64,000 bases of DNA, taken from NCBI RefSeq assembly GCF_023100845.1, contig NZ_CP095864.1:124001-188000 (forward strand). Reading direction: 5' to 3'. The DNA is from Gordonia sp. PP30. Lineage in GTDB: Bacteria > Actinomycetota > Actinomycetes > Mycobacteriales > Mycobacteriaceae. Positions 33,895 to 44,991 of this stretch are shown piece after piece (within the stretch, counting starts at the first letter, position 1; every line of letters starts with the position of its first letter). The position numbers and the translations under genes are program-made. The notes below the pieces were generated by a model. The model made no database searches, was not told the origin of the DNA, and worked only from the letters and a program-made list of their open reading frames with translations.

Positions 33895-35792
33895 ATACCG
33901 AGTTCGAGCAGTTTCTCGATGAGAACGGCAACCTTCGGTTCACCGAGGACGCCACGCTCGTCGACTACGTCGAACGCAACGTCCGGGATCAGGCCGACAC
34001 TCTCGCCTACCGGTTCATCGATTACAGCCGCGAGCGCGACGGTGAACCCCAAGACCTGACCTGGGCCCAGTTCGGCAAGCGGCTCCGCGCCGTGGCCGCA
34101 CGCCTTCAGCAGGTGACCAAGCCCGGCGACCGCGTCGCGATCCTGGCCCCGCAGTCGCTCGAATACGTGATCGGCTTCTTCGCCGCGCTGTACGCCAGCA
34201 ATATCGCCGTCCCGCTGTTCAGCCCCGACGAGCCCGGGCACACCGACCGTCTCACCGCGGTGCTCGCCGACTGCCGGCCGACCGCCATCCTGACCTCCAC
34301 CAAGTCGGCCGAGGCGGTTCGCGACTTCTTCGCCGACCGTCCGGCCAAGGAGCGCCCGCGCGTCATCGCCGTCGACGCCGTGCCCGACTCGGTCGGCTCC
34401 ACCTGGGTGGCCCCGGTCGCCGGCAAGGACCACAACCGCGACACCGTCGCCTACCTGCAGTACACCTCCGGCTCCACCCGCGTGCCGGCCGGCGTCGAGA
34501 TCACCTACGAGGCGGTCGCCGCCAACTGCCTGCAGATCTACGACTGCATCGAGATCGACCGCAACTCCCGCGGCGTCACGTGGCTGCCGATGTTCCACGA
34601 CATGGGCCTGCTGACGGTGATCCTGCCCGCGCTCGGCGGCAAGTACATCACCATCATGAGCCCGGCCGCGTTCGTTCGGCGCCCGGGTCGATGGATCAAG
34701 GAACTGGCCGCCGCCGACGATCACGCGCCCACCTACGCCGCGGCCCCCAACTTCGCCTACGAGCACGCCGCCGCCCGCGGCCTGCCGCGGGAGGGCGAGG
34801 AACTGGACCTCTCCAACGTGATCGGCCTGATCAACGGCTCGGAGCCGGTCACCGTCAGCTCGATGCGCAAGTTCAACGAGGCCTTCGAGCCCTACGGTCT
34901 GTCGCCGAAGGCGATCAAGCCCTGCTACGGCATGGCCGAGGCCACCCTCTTCGTCTCCGCCACCCAGCGCGACAACGCCGCCAAGATCAGCTATGTCGAC
35001 CGCGAGAAGCTGAACGCCGGCGAGTTCGTCCCGGTCGCCGAGGACGCCGAGAACGCGATCGCCCAGGTCTCCTGCGGTCAGGTGGCGCTCAGCCAGTGGG
35101 CGTGCATCGTCGATTCGGACACCGCCACCGAGGTTGCCGACGGCCGCGTCGGCGAGATCTGGCTGCACGGCCTGAACATCGGCAAGGGCTACTGGAACAA
35201 GGACTCCGAGACCGAGGAGACCTTCCACAACCTCCTCGCGCACCCGCTGCCCGAGGGCAGCCACTCCGCCGGCGCCCCCGAGGGCGCGCAGTGGATGCGC
35301 ACCGGCGACTACGGCGTCATCTACGACGGCGAGCTGTACATCACCGGCCGGGTCAAGGACCTGGTGATCGTCGACGGCCGCAACCACTACCCGCAGGACC
35401 TCGAGTTCAGCGCGCAGGAGGCCAGCGCCAACCTGCGGCCCGGCTTCATCGCGGCGTTCGCGGTCCCGGCCAACCAGCTGCCGGCCGAGGTCTTCGAGGG
35501 CGGCTTCTCCGGTCTGACCGCCGATCCCGACGACGCCTCCGAGCAGCTGGTGATCGTCGCCGAACGCGGCCCGGGCCGCAAGGCCGATCCGCAGGAGATC
35601 GCCGACGCCGTGCGCGCCGCGATCGCCGGCCGCCACGGCGTGATGGTCCGCGACCTGCTCCTGGTACCGGCGGGTTCCATCCCGCGCACGTCGAGCGGCA
35701 AGATCGCGCGCCGGGCCACCAAGGCCGCGTACATCGACGGCACCCTGCGCGGCGGCTACCAGCAGACGGCCTTCCCGGACGCCGGCGACTAG
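33888..35792 (+). CDS. fadD32: Long-chain fatty-acyl-AMP ligase / acyl-ACP synthetase FadD32
   Basis: A 634-residue ligase that activates meromycolic acid as acyl-AMP and loads it on the N-terminal ACP of Pks13. The P-loop is [38 protein letters not shown] and the adenylate motif RTGDYG follow. The C-terminal catalytic lysine is in [18 protein letters not shown]-type insertion is expected between the large subdomains. The length matches Rv3801c (637). ATG 33888 has AGGAG upstream. It is followed by pks13 after a 96-bp gap with a hairpin. Confidence 0.97.
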   Translation: MLNTEFEQFLDENGNLRFTEDATLVDYVERNVRDQADTLAYRFIDYSRERDGEPQDLTWAQFGKRLRAVAARLQQVTKPGDRVAILAPQSLEYVIGFFAALYASNIAVPLFSPDEPGHTDRLTAVLADCRPTAILTSTKSAEAVRDFFADRPAKERPRVIAVDAVPDSVGSTWVAPVAGKDHNRDTVAYLQYTSGSTRVPAGVEITYEAVAANCLQIYDCIEIDRNSRGVTWLPMFHDMGLLTVILPALGGKYITIMSPAAFVRRPGRWIKELAAADDHAPTYAAAPNFAYEHAAARGLPREGEELDLSNVIGLINGSEPVTVSSMRKFNEAFEPYGLSPKAIKPCYGMAEATLFVSATQRDNAAKISYVDREKLNAGEFVPVAEDAENAIAQVSCGQVALSQWACIVDSDTATEVADGRVGEIWLHGLNIGKGYWNKDSETEETFHNLLAHPLPEGSHSAGAPEGAQWMRTGDYGVIYDGELYITGRVKDLVIVDGRNHYPQDLEFSAQEASANLRPGFIAAFAVPANQLPAEVFEGGFSGLTADPDDASEQLVIVAERGPGRKADPQEIADAVRAAIAGRHGVMVRDLLLVPAGSIPRTSSGKIARRATKAAYIDGTLRGGYQQTAFPDAGD

Positions 35793-35816
35793 ATCTCGTG
35801 CACTTCACCGCGAACG

Positions 35817-35843
35817 GCCCGGTATGTCCACGACATACCGGGC
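35817..35843 (+). terminator. Hairpin between fadD32 and pks13
   Basis: GCCCGGTATGTC (35817-35828) and GACATACCGGGC (35832-35843) form a perfect 12-bp stem with a 3-nt loop, 24 bp after the fadD32 stop. Only TT follows. It could be a terminator or attenuator; pks13 has its own -10 box downstream. Confidence 0.65.
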
Positions 35844-35875
35844 TTGACGCATACCTCTCGAATGTTCCCGATCAG

Positions 35876-35881
35876 TAGGCT
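35876..35881 (+). promoter_or_regulatory. -10 box of pks13 (leaderless type)
   Basis: TAGGCT ends 7 nt before ATG 35889; no ribosome site is seen in between. It suggests independent, leaderless transcription of pks13-accD4. Confidence 0.6.
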
Positions 35882-35888
35882 GTAGGCG

Positions 35889-38800
35889 ATGTCTGACACT
35901 GAAAACACCGGTACCCAGATCCCCGCGCAGGCGGGGGTCGTCCCCTCCGATGAGGACGCAGGCGCCGCGGGCGCAGGCACCGAATCCACCGGCGCCTCCG
36001 GCACCGAGGGGGAGACGGCCGGCGGCCTGACCGTCGAGGAACTGCGCGACTGGCTGCGCGAATGGGTGTCGACCACCACCGGCCTGCCGATCGAGCAGAT
36101 CTCCGACGACCGCCCGATGGAGGAGTTCGGTCTCTCGTCCCGCGACGCGGTGGCGCTGGCCGCCGACGTCGAGGACCGCACCGGCGTCATCCTGACCGCG
36201 ACCGCGGCCTACAACCACCCGACCATCGCGATGCTCGCCAAGCGCATCATCGAGGGCGATCCGGACGAGGGTCTGGACGTCGACGCCGACCGCTACTGGG
36301 AACGCGAGCGCAGCGCCGACGACGACATCGCCATCGTCGGCCTCGCCACCCGCTTCCCGAAGGCCGGGCAGACCCCCGAATCGACGTGGGCGGCGCTGAT
36401 CGCCGGCGTCGACGGCATCACCGACCTGCCCGACGACCGCTGGACCGAGTTCAAGGCCGATCCGCGACTGGCCGAGGTGATCGCCGAGGCCAACGTGCAC
36501 GGCGGCTACCTGGACGACGTGAAGGGCTTCGACGCCGACTTCTTTCAGATGAGCCCGCGCGAGGTCGAGATGGTCGACCCGCAGCAGCGCCTCGCCCTGG
36601 AACTGACCTGGGAGGCGCTGGAGAACGCGCACCTGCCGGCCAGCGACCTGAAGGGCGCGCCGGTCGGCGTGTTCATGGGCACGTCGACCAACGACTACCA
36701 GATGCTCGCCACCCTCGGGCTCGGCGAGGGCGCCAGCGAGACCGCGGCGTACGCGCTCACCGGCACCGCGACGTCGATCGTGGCGAACCGGGTGTCGTAC
36801 TTCTTCGACTTCCGCGGGCCCTCGGTGGCCATCGACACGGCGTGCTCGTCGTCGCTGGTCGCGGTGCACCAGGCGGTGCGCAGCCTGCGCAGCGGCGAGA
36901 CGGACGTCGCCCTGGCCGGCGGCGTCAACATGATCATCACCCCGGCGGTGACCCTCGGCTTCGACAGCATCGGCGCCCAGGCCAAGGACGGCCGGATCAA
37001 GGCCTTCTCGTCCGATGCCGACGGCATGATTCGCGCCGAGGGCGGCGGTGTGTTCGTCCTCAAGCGGATGTCCGACGCCCGGCGCGACGGCGACCAGGTG
37101 CTCGCGGTGATCGCCGGTTCGGCGGTCAACTCCGACGGCCGCTCCAACGGCATCTTCGCGCCCAACCCGGAGGCCCAGGTCGACGTCTTGCGCGACGCCT
37201 ACCGGGACGCGGCGATCGACCCGCGGTCCGTCGACTACATCGAGGCGCACGGCACCGGCACCGTCCTCGGCGACCCGATCGAGGCCGACGCCCTCGGCCG
37301 CGTGGTCGGCCGCGGCCGCACCCCGGATGCCCCGGCGCTGCTCGGCTCGGCCAAGACCAACTACGGCCACATGGAGTCGGCGGCCGGCGCGGGCGCGCTG
37401 GCCAAGGTGGTGCTGTCGCTGCAGCACGACGTCATCCCGGCGTCGCTCAACTACGTGGGCCCCAACCCGTACATCCAGTTCGAGGCCACCAATCTCAAGG
37501 TGAACACCGAGAACTCGGACTGGCCGCGCTACTCCGGCCACGCCGTCGCGGGCCTGTCCGGCTTCGGTTTCGGCGGCACCAACGCGCACGTCGTCGTGCG
37601 CGAGGTGCTCCCGTCGGACCTCCAGGGCCCCATGATGGTCGAGCGGAGTCGAGACCAGGACGATGACGACGACCCCAAGATGGTCGAGCGGAGTCGAGAC
37701 CAGGACGATGACGATGATTACCTGACCGAAGCCGAGCGCGCCGTCCTGGCCGCCCAGGCCAAGCAGCCGGAGACCGTCGCCGAGGTCGCCGAGACCGATC
37801 CGGCAGAGGGCTTCGCGCCGTGCGCCGTCGAGGGCTCCGTGGTCCCGCTGGTGGTCTCCGGCTTCCTGCCGTCGCGCCGCCGCAAGACCGCGGCCGACCT
37901 CGCCGACTGGCTCGAGACCGAGGAGGGCCGGGCCACTCCGCTGGTCGAGATCGGCCGGACCCTGTCGCGCCGGAACCACGGCCGCACCCGGTCGGTCGTG
38001 ATGGCGCGGACCCACGAGGACGCGCTCAAGGGCCTGCGGGCCGTCGCCGCAGGCAAGGCGCTGCCGTTCGTGTACACCGCGGATTCGCCGGATGCGGCGT
38101 CGGCCGTGTGGCTGCTGTCCGGTTTCGGCAGCCAGCACCGCAAGATGGCCAAGCAGCTGTACACGGAGAATCCGGTGTTCGCGAAGTACATCGATCGCGT
38201 CGACGAGCGCGTGCAGAACGAACTCGGCTACTCGATCGTCGAGATGTTCCTCGACGACGCGCAGACCTACGGCATCGAGGCCGCGCAGGTCGGGATCTAT
38301 GCCATTCAGGTGGCGCTCGCCGACACCTTGCGGCACTTCGGCGCCGAGCCGGGCGTGCTGGTTCCGCATTCGATGGGTGAGGCGTCGGCCGCGTACATCA
38401 GCGGCGGGCTCTCGCTGGAAGACGCCACCCGCGTCATCTGTCAGCGTTCGCGGCTGATGGGCGAGGGCGAGTCGATGCTGTCCGGTGACGACATCCGGCT
38501 GATGGCGCTGGTCGAGTACAGCGCCGACGACATCAACGGCGTCCTGGCCGACTACCCCGACCTGGAGATCTGCGTGTACGCCGCGCCGACGCACACGGTG
38601 ATCGGCGGTCCGGAGCCGCAGGTCGACGCGATCGTCGCCCGCGCCGAGGCCGAGGGCAAACTCGGCCGGAAGTTGCAGACCAAGGGTGCGAGCCACACCT
38701 CGCAGATGGATCCGTTGCTCGGCGAGCTGGCCTACGAGCTGACCGGCATCGTGCCGCAGCGCCCGTCGGTCGGCTTCTACAGCTCGGTCGACCGCGAGGT

Positions 38801-41360
38801 GTTCTACCGCCCGGGTGCCGAGCCGGTGCACACCATCGAGTACTTCACCAAGGGCCTGCGGCACAGCGTCTGGTTCGCCCAGGCGATCGCCAAGACCGTG
38901 GAGAACGGCCACCGGACCTTCCTGGAGCTCTCGCCGAACCCGGCGGTGCTCATCTCGGTCGCGGCCGCTGCGTTCGGCGCGGGACTGCACGACGTCGAGC
39001 TGATCGAGACCCTCCGCCGCAAAGAGGACGAGAACTACGGTGTGGTCAACGCGCTGATGAAGCTGTGGGTGCACGGCCACCCGGTGAATGTCGGCTCGCT
39101 GTTCGGCACCGGCCAGGACCTGCCCTACGCGAACGTCCCGCGCACCCGGTTCGACCGCAAGCCGTACTGGCTCACCGCCGCGGTGAGCAGCGGCTCCGGC
39201 CTGACCTCGGTCCCCGGATCGCACGTCGCGCTGCCCGACGGGCGGCACGCGTGGGAGGTGGCCGCGTCCGCGGTCACCGATCCGCGCGAACTGGTCCTCG
39301 CCGCGGCCAAGCAGGTGCTGGACGACGCCGCCGTGGCGGCCGCCGACGTGCTCGGCGACCTGCCCGGCGACGGCACGCTGACCACCGTCTACACCCGCCA
39401 TCCCGGTGGCGGCGCGGTCGCGGTCTTCGCCGACGCCGACCACGGCCACGCCCTCCTCTTCGAGGCCGCGGTGACGGGTACCGTCCCCGGCCGCCGGCCG
39501 GCTGAGCCCTTCGGCTCCGCTCAGGAACCACGGGGCGACGGAGGAGCCCGCGTCGAAGCCACGCCCCCCGCCGCGGAGGACACCGGTTTCGGCGGTGGCC
39601 CGGTCGTCGTCGAGGACGAGGTGGTCGACGACATCGGCCGCAAGTGGACTCCGGAGTCGGGGGAGACCGTCGAGCAGCGCCTCGCGCTGATCGTCGGGGA
39701 GTCGATGGGCTACGACCCGGACGACCTGCCGCGCGAGATCCCGCTCATCGAGCTGGGACTGGACTCGCTGATGGCGGTGCGCATCAAGAACCGCGTCGAG
39801 TACGAGTTCGACATCCCGCAGCTGCAACTGCAGGCCATGCGGCAGGCGAACCTCGCCGACGTGACCAAGTTCGTGACCTTCGCGGTCGAGAACCGCGACC
39901 AGGTCGACCTCCTCGCCTCCGGCACCGCCGACGGCCAGGAACTCGACACCGCCGCCCTCTCCGCCCTGATCGACGAGGCCAACGCCCGCAAGGCCGCGGA
40001 GCAGCCGGCCCCGCAGCCCGCCCCGCCGGGCGACGAAGGAGCCCTTGTCGAAACGACGGCCCCGCAGCCCGCCCCGCAGACCTCCCCCGAGCCCGCTTCT
40101 CCGCAGCCCGTCCCGCCGGCTTCTCAGCAGCCCGCCCCGCCGGGCGACGAAGGAGCCCGTGTCGAAACGACCCCCGAACCGGCGCCGCAGCCCCAGTCCA
40201 CCGACCTGACCGACCAGACCCAGGTCGCCGCGGCGGCGGGCGCGGACGTGCCCCCGCGCGACGCCCCGGAGCGTCTCACCTTCGGCGCCTACGCCGTGGT
40301 CACCGGCAAGTCGGCGGGCGGTGTGTTCAACAAGCTCCCCGTCCTCGACGAGGCGACCGCGAAGAAGCTCACCGACCGCCTGAACGACCGCACCGGTGGA
40401 AACATCGACGTCGAGGACATCCTCGCCGCCGAGACCATCGAGGAGATGAGCGAGTACGTCCGCCAGCACATGGAGGCGGCGGCCGACATCGACGGTTTCG
40501 TGCGGTACCTCCGGGTGCCCGATAAGGACGGCAAGCGCCAGCACGAGTTCGACACGCAAGCAGGCGACCCGATGCCGCTACTGGTCTTCCACCCGGCCGG
40601 CGGCAACACCTCCGCCTACGAGGCGCTGCTCAAGCGGCTGCCCGACGATCAGCCGGTGATCGGTTTCGACCGCGTCGAGGGCACCATCGAGGAGCGGGTG
40701 CGCCAGTACCTGCCGAAGCTCCGCGAGATCCAGCCGCACGGTCCGTACGTGCTGTCCGGCTGGTCGCTGGGCGGTGCGCTGGCCTACGGCGCCGCACAGG
40801 TGCTGCGCGAGCAGGGCGAGGAGGTGGCCTTCGTCGGCCTCATCGACGTCGTGCGTCCGCGCGAGGAGATGGTCGAGACCCCGGAGACCAAGCGGGCGCG
40901 GCTGGAGCGCTGGAAGGACTTCGCGGTCAAGACCTACGACCTCGACGACTCCATCCCGATTCCGATGGACCGCCTGGTGGAGGCCGACGACGACGAGCAG
41001 TTCGCCATCATCATGGAGATGATCTCGATGTCCGGTACCAAGATTCCGGGCGGCATCATCGAGCACCAGCGGACGTCGTTCCTGGACAACCGGGCGCTGA
41101 GCAACATCCACCCGACCCCGTACGGCGGCAAGGTGGTGCTCTACCGGGCCGACAAGATGCACGACGGCGCCATCGAACTCGAACCGCAGTGGGCAGACAT
41201 CCCGGAGGACGGACGCTGGGGCGAGGTGGTCGACGATCTGGAGATCCTGCACATCGGCGGCGACCACCTGTCGATCGTCGACGAGCCTTACGTGGCCCAG
41301 GTGGCCGCCGATCTGACGCAGCGGATCGCTGACGTGAACCGGAAGGGAAGCGGCGCATGA
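35889..41360 (+). CDS. pks13: Polyketide synthase Pks13 (mycolic acid condensase)
   Basis: An 1823-residue condensase joining meromycolate and the carboxylated alpha-chain. Domains: N-terminal ACP (about 38-120, Ser in GLSSRDA about 82); ketosynthase (about 140-575) with DTACSSS (C319), EAHGTGT (His about 453) and NYGHMES (His about 494); acyltransferase (about 735-1060) with PHSMGEA (S828); second ACP (about 1258-1335, GLDSLMA, S1293); thioesterase (about 1560-1820) with GWSLGG (S1626) and GGDHLSI (H1793). It is longer than M. tuberculosis Pks13 (1733) because the linkers at about 583-611, 1204-1225 and 1375-1428 are expanded and contain repeat DNA. It overlaps accD4 by ATGA. Confidence 0.97.
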   Translation: MSDTENTGTQIPAQAGVVPSDEDAGAAGAGTESTGASGTEGETAGGLTVEELRDWLREWVSTTTGLPIEQISDDRPMEEFGLSSRDAVALAADVEDRTGVILTATAAYNHPTIAMLAKRIIEGDPDEGLDVDADRYWERERSADDDIAIVGLATRFPKAGQTPESTWAALIAGVDGITDLPDDRWTEFKADPRLAEVIAEANVHGGYLDDVKGFDADFFQMSPREVEMVDPQQRLALELTWEALENAHLPASDLKGAPVGVFMGTSTNDYQMLATLGLGEGASETAAYALTGTATSIVANRVSYFFDFRGPSVAIDTACSSSLVAVHQAVRSLRSGETDVALAGGVNMIITPAVTLGFDSIGAQAKDGRIKAFSSDADGMIRAEGGGVFVLKRMSDARRDGDQVLAVIAGSAVNSDGRSNGIFAPNPEAQVDVLRDAYRDAAIDPRSVDYIEAHGTGTVLGDPIEADALGRVVGRGRTPDAPALLGSAKTNYGHMESAAGAGALAKVVLSLQHDVIPASLNYVGPNPYIQFEATNLKVNTENSDWPRYSGHAVAGLSGFGFGGTNAHVVVREVLPSDLQGPMMVERSRDQDDDDDPKMVERSRDQDDDDDYLTEAERAVLAAQAKQPETVAEVAETDPAEGFAPCAVEGSVVPLVVSGFLPSRRRKTAADLADWLETEEGRATPLVEIGRTLSRRNHGRTRSVVMARTHEDALKGLRAVAAGKALPFVYTADSPDAASAVWLLSGFGSQHRKMAKQLYTENPVFAKYIDRVDERVQNELGYSIVEMFLDDAQTYGIEAAQVGIYAIQVALADTLRHFGAEPGVLVPHSMGEASAAYISGGLSLEDATRVICQRSRLMGEGESMLSGDDIRLMALVEYSADDINGVLADYPDLEICVYAAPTHTVIGGPEPQVDAIVARAEAEGKLGRKLQTKGASHTSQMDPLLGELAYELTGIVPQRPSVGFYSSVDREVFYRPGAEPVHTIEYFTKGLRHSVWFAQAIAKTVENGHRTFLELSPNPAVLISVAAAAFGAGLHDVELIETLRRKEDENYGVVNALMKLWVHGHPVNVGSLFGTGQDLPYANVPRTRFDRKPYWLTAAVSSGSGLTSVPGSHVALPDGRHAWEVAASAVTDPRELVLAAAKQVLDDAAVAAADVLGDLPGDGTLTTVYTRHPGGGAVAVFADADHGHALLFEAAVTGTVPGRRPAEPFGSAQEPRGDGGARVEATPPAAEDTGFGGGPVVVEDEVVDDIGRKWTPESGETVEQRLALIVGESMGYDPDDLPREIPLIELGLDSLMAVRIKNRVEYEFDIPQLQLQAMRQANLADVTKFVTFAVENRDQVDLLASGTADGQELDTAALSALIDEANARKAAEQPAPQPAPPGDEGALVETTAPQPAPQTSPEPASPQPVPPASQQPAPPGDEGARVETTPEPAPQPQSTDLTDQTQVAAAAGADVPPRDAPERLTFGAYAVVTGKSAGGVFNKLPVLDEATAKKLTDRLNDRTGGNIDVEDILAAETIEEMSEYVRQHMEAAADIDGFVRYLRVPDKDGKRQHEFDTQAGDPMPLLVFHPAGGNTSAYEALLKRLPDDQPVIGFDRVEGTIEERVRQYLPKLREIQPHGPYVLSGWSLGGALAYGAAQVLREQGEEVAFVGLIDVVRPREEMVETPETKRARLERWKDFAVKTYDLDDSIPIPMDRLVEADDDEQFAIIMEMISMSGTKIPGGIIEHQRTSFLDNRALSNIHPTPYGGKVVLYRADKMHDGAIELEPQWADIPEDGRWGEVVDDLEILHIGGDHLSIVDEPYVAQVAADLTQRIADVNRKGSGA
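37635..37718 (+). repeat. 45-bp tandem duplication in the pks13 KS-AT linker
   Basis: Two copies (37635-37679 and 37680-37718) encode [13 protein letters not shown] twice. Each holds the palindromic-looking GGTCGAGCGGAGTCGAGACC, a sequence type I associate with dispersed intergenic repeats of related actinobacteria, here translated in frame. Confidence 0.9.
39498..39563 (+). repeat. REP-like sequence within the pks13 AT-ACP linker
   Basis: This stretch contains GGCTGAGCC, TCCGCTCAGG and GGCGACGGAGGAGCCCGCG followed by TCGAAGCCACG. GTGTCGAAGCCACC and CGGCTGAGCC also occur in the intergenic repeat at 42923-43110. It is translated in frame as residues of about 1204-1225. Confidence 0.6.
40014..40171 (+). 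repeat. Two 44-bp direct repeats in the pks13 ACP-TE linker
   Basis: Copies at 40014-40057 and 40128-40171 differ at one base. They share GGCGACGAAGGAGCCC followed by TGTCGAAACGAC, the complement of GTCGTTTCGACA found in the intergenic REP-like unit at 12941. They encode Pro/Glu/Ala linker residues. Confidence 0.85.
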
Positions 41361-42910
41361 CCGATCACACCACCGCGGGCAAGCTCGCCGACCTGCGCGC
41401 CAAGCTCGAACTGTCCAAGGAACCGGGCGGCGAGAAGGCGGTCGCCAAGCGTGCCCACAAGGGGATCTGTTCGCCGCGTCAGCGGCTGGAGATGCTGTTC
41501 GACCCGGGGACGTTCGTCGAGGTCGGTGCGCTGGTCAAGGCGCCGGGAGCGGGCGAGACCGGGTACGGCGACGGCGTGGTGACCGGACACGGTCTGGTCC
41601 ACGGACGGCCGGTCGCCGCGTTCAGCCACGACCAGACGGTGATGGGCGGCAGCGTCGGCGAGATGTTCGGCCGCAAGGTCTCGGCGATCATGGAGTGGGC
41701 GGGCAAGCTGGGCTGCCCGATGGTCGGTATCAACGACTCGGCCGGCGCTCGCATCCAGGACGCGGTCACCTCGCTGGCCTGGTACGCCGAGATGGGCCGC
41801 CGCAACGACCTGCTGTCGGGCCTGTCGCCGCAGGTCTCGGTGATCCTCGGCAAGTGCGCCGGCGGCGCCGTCTACACTCCGGCGAACACCGACATCCTGG
41901 TCGGCGTCGAGGACAAGAGCTACATGTTCGTCACCGGCCCGGACATCCTCAAGGCGGTGAACGGCGAGGACACCTCGGCCGAGGACCTCGGCAGCGCCCA
42001 CAATCAGGCGCGCTGGGGCAACATCCACCACGTCGCGGAAGACGAGAAGGCCGCCTTCGAGTGGGTCCGCGAGTACCTGGAGTACATGCCGTCGAGCTGG
42101 TCCGAGCGGCCCCCGGTGATCAACCCGGGGCTGGAACCGGAGATCACCGAGTCCGACCTGTCGTTGAACGAGTTCATGCCGGACAGCGACAACGCCGGCT
42201 ATGACATGCGTGACCTGATCGTGAAGATGTTCGACGACGGCGCCTTCCACGAGGTCGGCGAGCTGTTCGCGCCGAACATCCTGACCGGCTTCGCCCGGGT
42301 CGACGGCCACAGCGTCGGCATCGTCGCCAACCAGCCGTCGGTGATGGCCGGCACCATCGACACCGACGCATCGGAGAAGGCCACCCGCTTCGTCCGGATC
42401 TGCAACGCGTACAGCATTCCGCTGATCTTCCTGGTCGACACCCCGGGCATCCTGCCGGGCGTCGCCGAGGAGGCCAAGGGCACCATCCGTCGTTCCGGCA
42501 AGTTCCTCTACGCCTACGTCGAGGCCGACGTCCCGAAGATCACCGTGGTGCTGCGCAAGGCCTACGGTGGCGCGTACGCGGTGATGGGCTGCAAGCAGCT
42601 CGGCGCCGACATCAACTTCGCCTGGCCGACCGCCAAGATCGCCGTGATGGGCGCGGAGTCGGCGGCCGTGCTGCTGACCCGCCGCCAGACCGAGGGGCTG
42701 TCGGTGCACGACGCGGACAAGGTGCGCCGCGACTTCATCGACTTCTACAACGTGATGATGGCCAACCCGTACCTGGCCGCGGAAAAGGGCTACATCGACG
42801 CGGTGATCGAGCCGGCGCAGACGCGCCTGCAACTCCGCAAGGCCCTCGCCCAGCTCCGCGACAAGCACGTGATCCGCGCCCCCCGCAAGCACTACCTGAT
42901 GCCGATCTAG
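41357..42910 (+). CDS. accD4: Acyl-CoA carboxylase beta subunit AccD4
   Basis: A 517-residue carboxyltransferase that with AccA3, AccD5 and AccE5 makes the 2-carboxyacyl-CoA extender used by Pks13. Crotonase-fold halves are both present: the N-half contains [13 protein letters not shown] and [12 protein letters not shown], the C-half contains [21 protein letters not shown] and AMG-type [10 protein letters not shown]. The length is normal. ATG 41357 overlaps the pks13 stop (ATGA), so stoichiometric coupled expression with Pks13 is likely. Convergent with the VIT gene downstream. Confidence 0.96.
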   Translation: MTDHTTAGKLADLRAKLELSKEPGGEKAVAKRAHKGICSPRQRLEMLFDPGTFVEVGALVKAPGAGETGYGDGVVTGHGLVHGRPVAAFSHDQTVMGGSVGEMFGRKVSAIMEWAGKLGCPMVGINDSAGARIQDAVTSLAWYAEMGRRNDLLSGLSPQVSVILGKCAGGAVYTPANTDILVGVEDKSYMFVTGPDILKAVNGEDTSAEDLGSAHNQARWGNIHHVAEDEKAAFEWVREYLEYMPSSWSERPPVINPGLEPEITESDLSLNEFMPDSDNAGYDMRDLIVKMFDDGAFHEVGELFAPNILTGFARVDGHSVGIVANQPSVMAGTIDTDASEKATRFVRICNAYSIPLIFLVDTPGILPGVAEEAKGTIRRSGKFLYAYVEADVPKITVVLRKAYGGAYAVMGCKQLGADINFAWPTAKIAVMGAESAAVLLTRRQTEGLSVHDADKVRRDFIDFYNVMMANPYLAAEKGYIDAVIEPAQTRLQLRKALAQLRDKHVIRAPRKHYLMPI

Positions 42911-42922
42911 CGGCGAGAGCTG

Positions 42923-43110
42923 CGTTTCGACTCGGATTCGTCTAGCGGCTCATCCGGCTCAACGGGCGGCTAGGAGTATCTCAACGGGCGGTCGGAGGAT
43001 GCAGCCCCTCCGCCGGCTGAGCCAGCCAGGGCGAGTCGATGTGTCGAAGCCACCTTTCTAGAGGCTCGGCGTCGAGGCTCCCTCGCGCGCCGGCTCAGCC
43101 GAACACCTCC
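42923..43110. repeat. REP-like repeat cluster between accD4 and the VIT gene
   Basis: CGTTTCGACTCGG at 42923 and CCGGCTCAACGGGC at 42954-42967 parallel the unit at 12942-12985; CTCAACGGGCGG recurs at about 42980. CCGGCTGAGCC and GTGTCGAAGCCACC follow (about 43011-43052), and CCGGCTCAGCC at 43090-43100 is its inverted counterpart. It occupies most of a 236-bp convergent gap. Confidence 0.65.
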
Positions 43111-43146
43111 CGGCCGTCGTCGAAAGAAGCTGTCCCGCAACGAGAG

Positions 43147-43878
43147 TCAGCCCACCGCGGTGCCGAAGGCCGCGCCGATACCGTAGGTGACCGCCATGGC
43201 GATCGCGCCGCCGATCACCACGCGCAGGCACGGGCGCAGCGGCTTGGCGCCGCCCAGGAGTGCGCCGAGCGTGCCGGTGACGGCGAGTGCGATCAGTACC
43301 GCGATCACCACGACCGGGATGCGCCAGCTCTCCGGCGGGAGCAGAACCGCGATCAGCGGCAGCGCGGCACCGAGCGTGAACGACACCGCCGACGAGAGCG
43401 CCGCGCCCCACGGCCGGGTGAGTTCCTCCGGGTCGAGATTCAGTTCGGCGTCGGCGTGGGCGGCGAGCGCGTCGTGGGCGGTCAGCTCGGCGGCGACGCG
43501 GTGCGCGGTCTCCGGGCTGAGCCCCTTGGCCTCGTAGAGTCCGGCGAGCTCGTCCAGTTCGGCGGCGGGGTCGTCGTGCAGCTCGCGCCGTTCCTTGGCG
43601 AGGAGAGCGGCCTCGGTATCGCGCTGGGTGCTCACCGAGACGTATTCGCCGAGTGCCATCGACACCGCACCGGCGGCGAGCGCCGCGATACCGGCGGTGA
43701 AGATCGTGCCGCGGTCGCTCGACGCGGCCGCGACGCCGACCACGATGCCCGCGGTCGACACGATGCCGTCGTTGGCGCCGAGCACCCCGGCGCGCAGCCA
43801 GTTGAGGCGATTGGCGAGCCCGCTGCGATGCGGCTCGCCGGCGTGCGAGTGCGGGAGATCGGCCGTGGTCTCGGTCAT
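43147..43878 (-). CDS. VIT1/CCC1-family iron/manganese transporter
   Basis: A 243-residue membrane protein. The N-terminal helix contains LRAGVLGANDGIVSTAGIVVGVA, the family signature lining the metal path, followed by AGAVSMALGEYVSVSTQRD. A cytoplasmic, acidic metal-binding helical domain (about 85-165; EAALLAKERREL and DAELNLDPEELTRPW) and three C-terminal helices follow. It is predicted to export or sequester Fe2+/Mn2+. ATG 43878 is the first plausible start; the N-terminus contains a His-rich HSHAGEPH. Confidence 0.92.
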   Translation of the reverse strand: MTETTADLPHSHAGEPHRSGLANRLNWLRAGVLGANDGIVSTAGIVVGVAAASSDRGTIFTAGIAALAAGAVSMALGEYVSVSTQRDTEAALLAKERRELHDDPAAELDELAGLYEAKGLSPETAHRVAAELTAHDALAAHADAELNLDPEELTRPWGAALSSAVSFTLGAALPLIAVLLPPESWRIPVVVIAVLIALAVTGTLGALLGGAKPLRPCLRVVIGGAIAMAVTYGIGAAFGTAVG

Positions 43879-43979
43879 GGCTCATACCGTGCCCGCCGCG
43901 CCGGGCAAGTGCAAGCAAGGCGAGGCGAGCCTTCCGGTCCTCAGCGCGCGCCAAGACGGAGCGGGATAGGGTCTGGCGC

Positions 43980-44459
43980 ATGGAGAGTTTCGCGGGCCTG
44001 CCGCTACATCCGCTGGTCGTGCATTTCGTCGTCGTGGCCGTGCCGGTGACCGCCCTGGTCGGGATCGTCGTCACGCTGTGGCCCCGCGCCCGGACCGCCC
44101 TCGGGGTGTTCCCGCCGGTGCTGGCACTGCTGACGCTGATCTCGGTGCCGATCGCGACCACCGCGGGCGAGGCCCTGTATCGCAAGCTCGGCGAACCGGC
44201 GGACGTCGCCCACCACGCCTCCATCGGCGACTCGCTGATCCTGGCGGTGGGCCCGATGTTCGGGGCGATCGCCATGCAGTGGCTGCTTTACCGCCCGGCG
44301 GTCACCGCGCTGATCGACCGCCCCGACGGCACCGCGGGTGACACCCGGTTGCGCTGGCTGCGCCGGTTCGCCGCCCTCGCGGTGATCGCCGCCGCCGTCG
44401 CCTCGCTGACCATGGTGATCCTGGCCGGCGACAGCGGCGCCCGCGCCGTCTGGGGCTGA
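43980..44459 (+). CDS. DUF2231 membrane protein
   Basis: A 159-residue protein with the DUF2231 hallmark GLPLHPLVVHFVVVAVP at the N-terminus, four predicted helices and a conserved HHASIGDSL segment in the middle. Function unknown; related proteins often occur with redox or cytochrome genes, but that is not seen here. ATG 43980 follows TAGGGT (43967-43972) by 7 nt, a leaderless-type start. Confidence 0.87.
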   Translation: MESFAGLPLHPLVVHFVVVAVPVTALVGIVVTLWPRARTALGVFPPVLALLTLISVPIATTAGEALYRKLGEPADVAHHASIGDSLILAVGPMFGAIAMQWLLYRPAVTALIDRPDGTAGDTRLRWLRRFAALAVIAAAVASLTMVILAGDSGARAVWG

Positions 44460-44483
44460 CCCTCGTCGCCGGAATCCGTCGCT

Positions 44484-44577
44484 CCACTTCGAATCCGTTC
44501 TGCCAGCCGAAATAGTCCGGGTGGCAGAACGGAATCGAAGTGGGCGAACGGAGTTCAGGGGGAGGGACGGAATGCGG
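44484..44577. repeat. Long hairpin repeat, copy 1
   Basis: Arms 44484-44505 and 44522-44543 are complementary at 21 of 22 positions around a 16-nt loop containing AAATAGTCCGG. It is followed by AGGGGGAGGGACGGAATGCG. A related element with a changed but still pairing stem lies at 44992-45078. It sits between the convergent DUF2231 and ABM genes and should terminate both. Confidence 0.85.
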
Positions 44578-44582
44578 GCGGA

Positions 44583-44903
44583 TCAGTCGACGGCCAGGAC
44601 GGTCAGCCGATCCCAGCCGTCGCCCTCCACCCGCCGCGCGATGATGTCCGGGGTGCGCGCGAGGAACGGGTGGATCAGCGCACCGCCGGACCGGAAGTGC
44701 TCGCTGGTCGCGTGCGCCGCGAAGCCGTCGTCGGTGTAACCCTCGATCACCACGTACTCGTTCGGGTCGTCGAGGCTGCGCGACCACAGATACCAGAGAT
44801 TGCCCGGCTCGTTCCGGGTGGCCTCGGTGAGCTCGGTGAGGGCGGACGGGAACTCGTCGGCGAGTTCGGGTTTGACGTAGAAGCGAACGGTCACGATCTG
44901 CAT
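44583..44903 (-). CDS. Antibiotic biosynthesis monooxygenase (ABM) domain protein
   Basis: A 106-residue small dimeric ferredoxin-fold domain: VTVRFYVKPELADEF, the ARTEPGN-like RNEPGNLWYLW and VIEGYTDDGFAAHATSEHF are the standard ABM segments. Members include quinol monooxygenases (YgiN) and haem-degrading enzymes; no specific activity can be assigned. ATG 44903 is preferred over GTG 44912 since TAGCGT (44911-44916, minus strand) ends 7 nt upstream, giving a leaderless start. Hairpin repeats of one family flank it on both sides. Confidence 0.88.
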   Translation of the reverse strand: MQIVTVRFYVKPELADEFPSALTELTEATRNEPGNLWYLWSRSLDDPNEYVVIEGYTDDGFAAHATSEHFRSGGALIHPFLARTPDIIARRVEGDGWDRLTVLAVD

Positions 44904-44991
44904 GTCGCCCACGCTACGGCGCGGCCCGTCCCTACGGGCCCGTACGGCGCGCCCGCCGTCCGGTCGTCGGCCGGATTCCGCCTACCCACTC

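Noticed and set aside
35805..40559. 1584-codon open frame antisense to pks13
   Set aside because: Long antisense frames are expected in GC-rich genes with strong third-position bias. It has low-complexity Arg/Gly/Val composition, no motif and no ribosome site.
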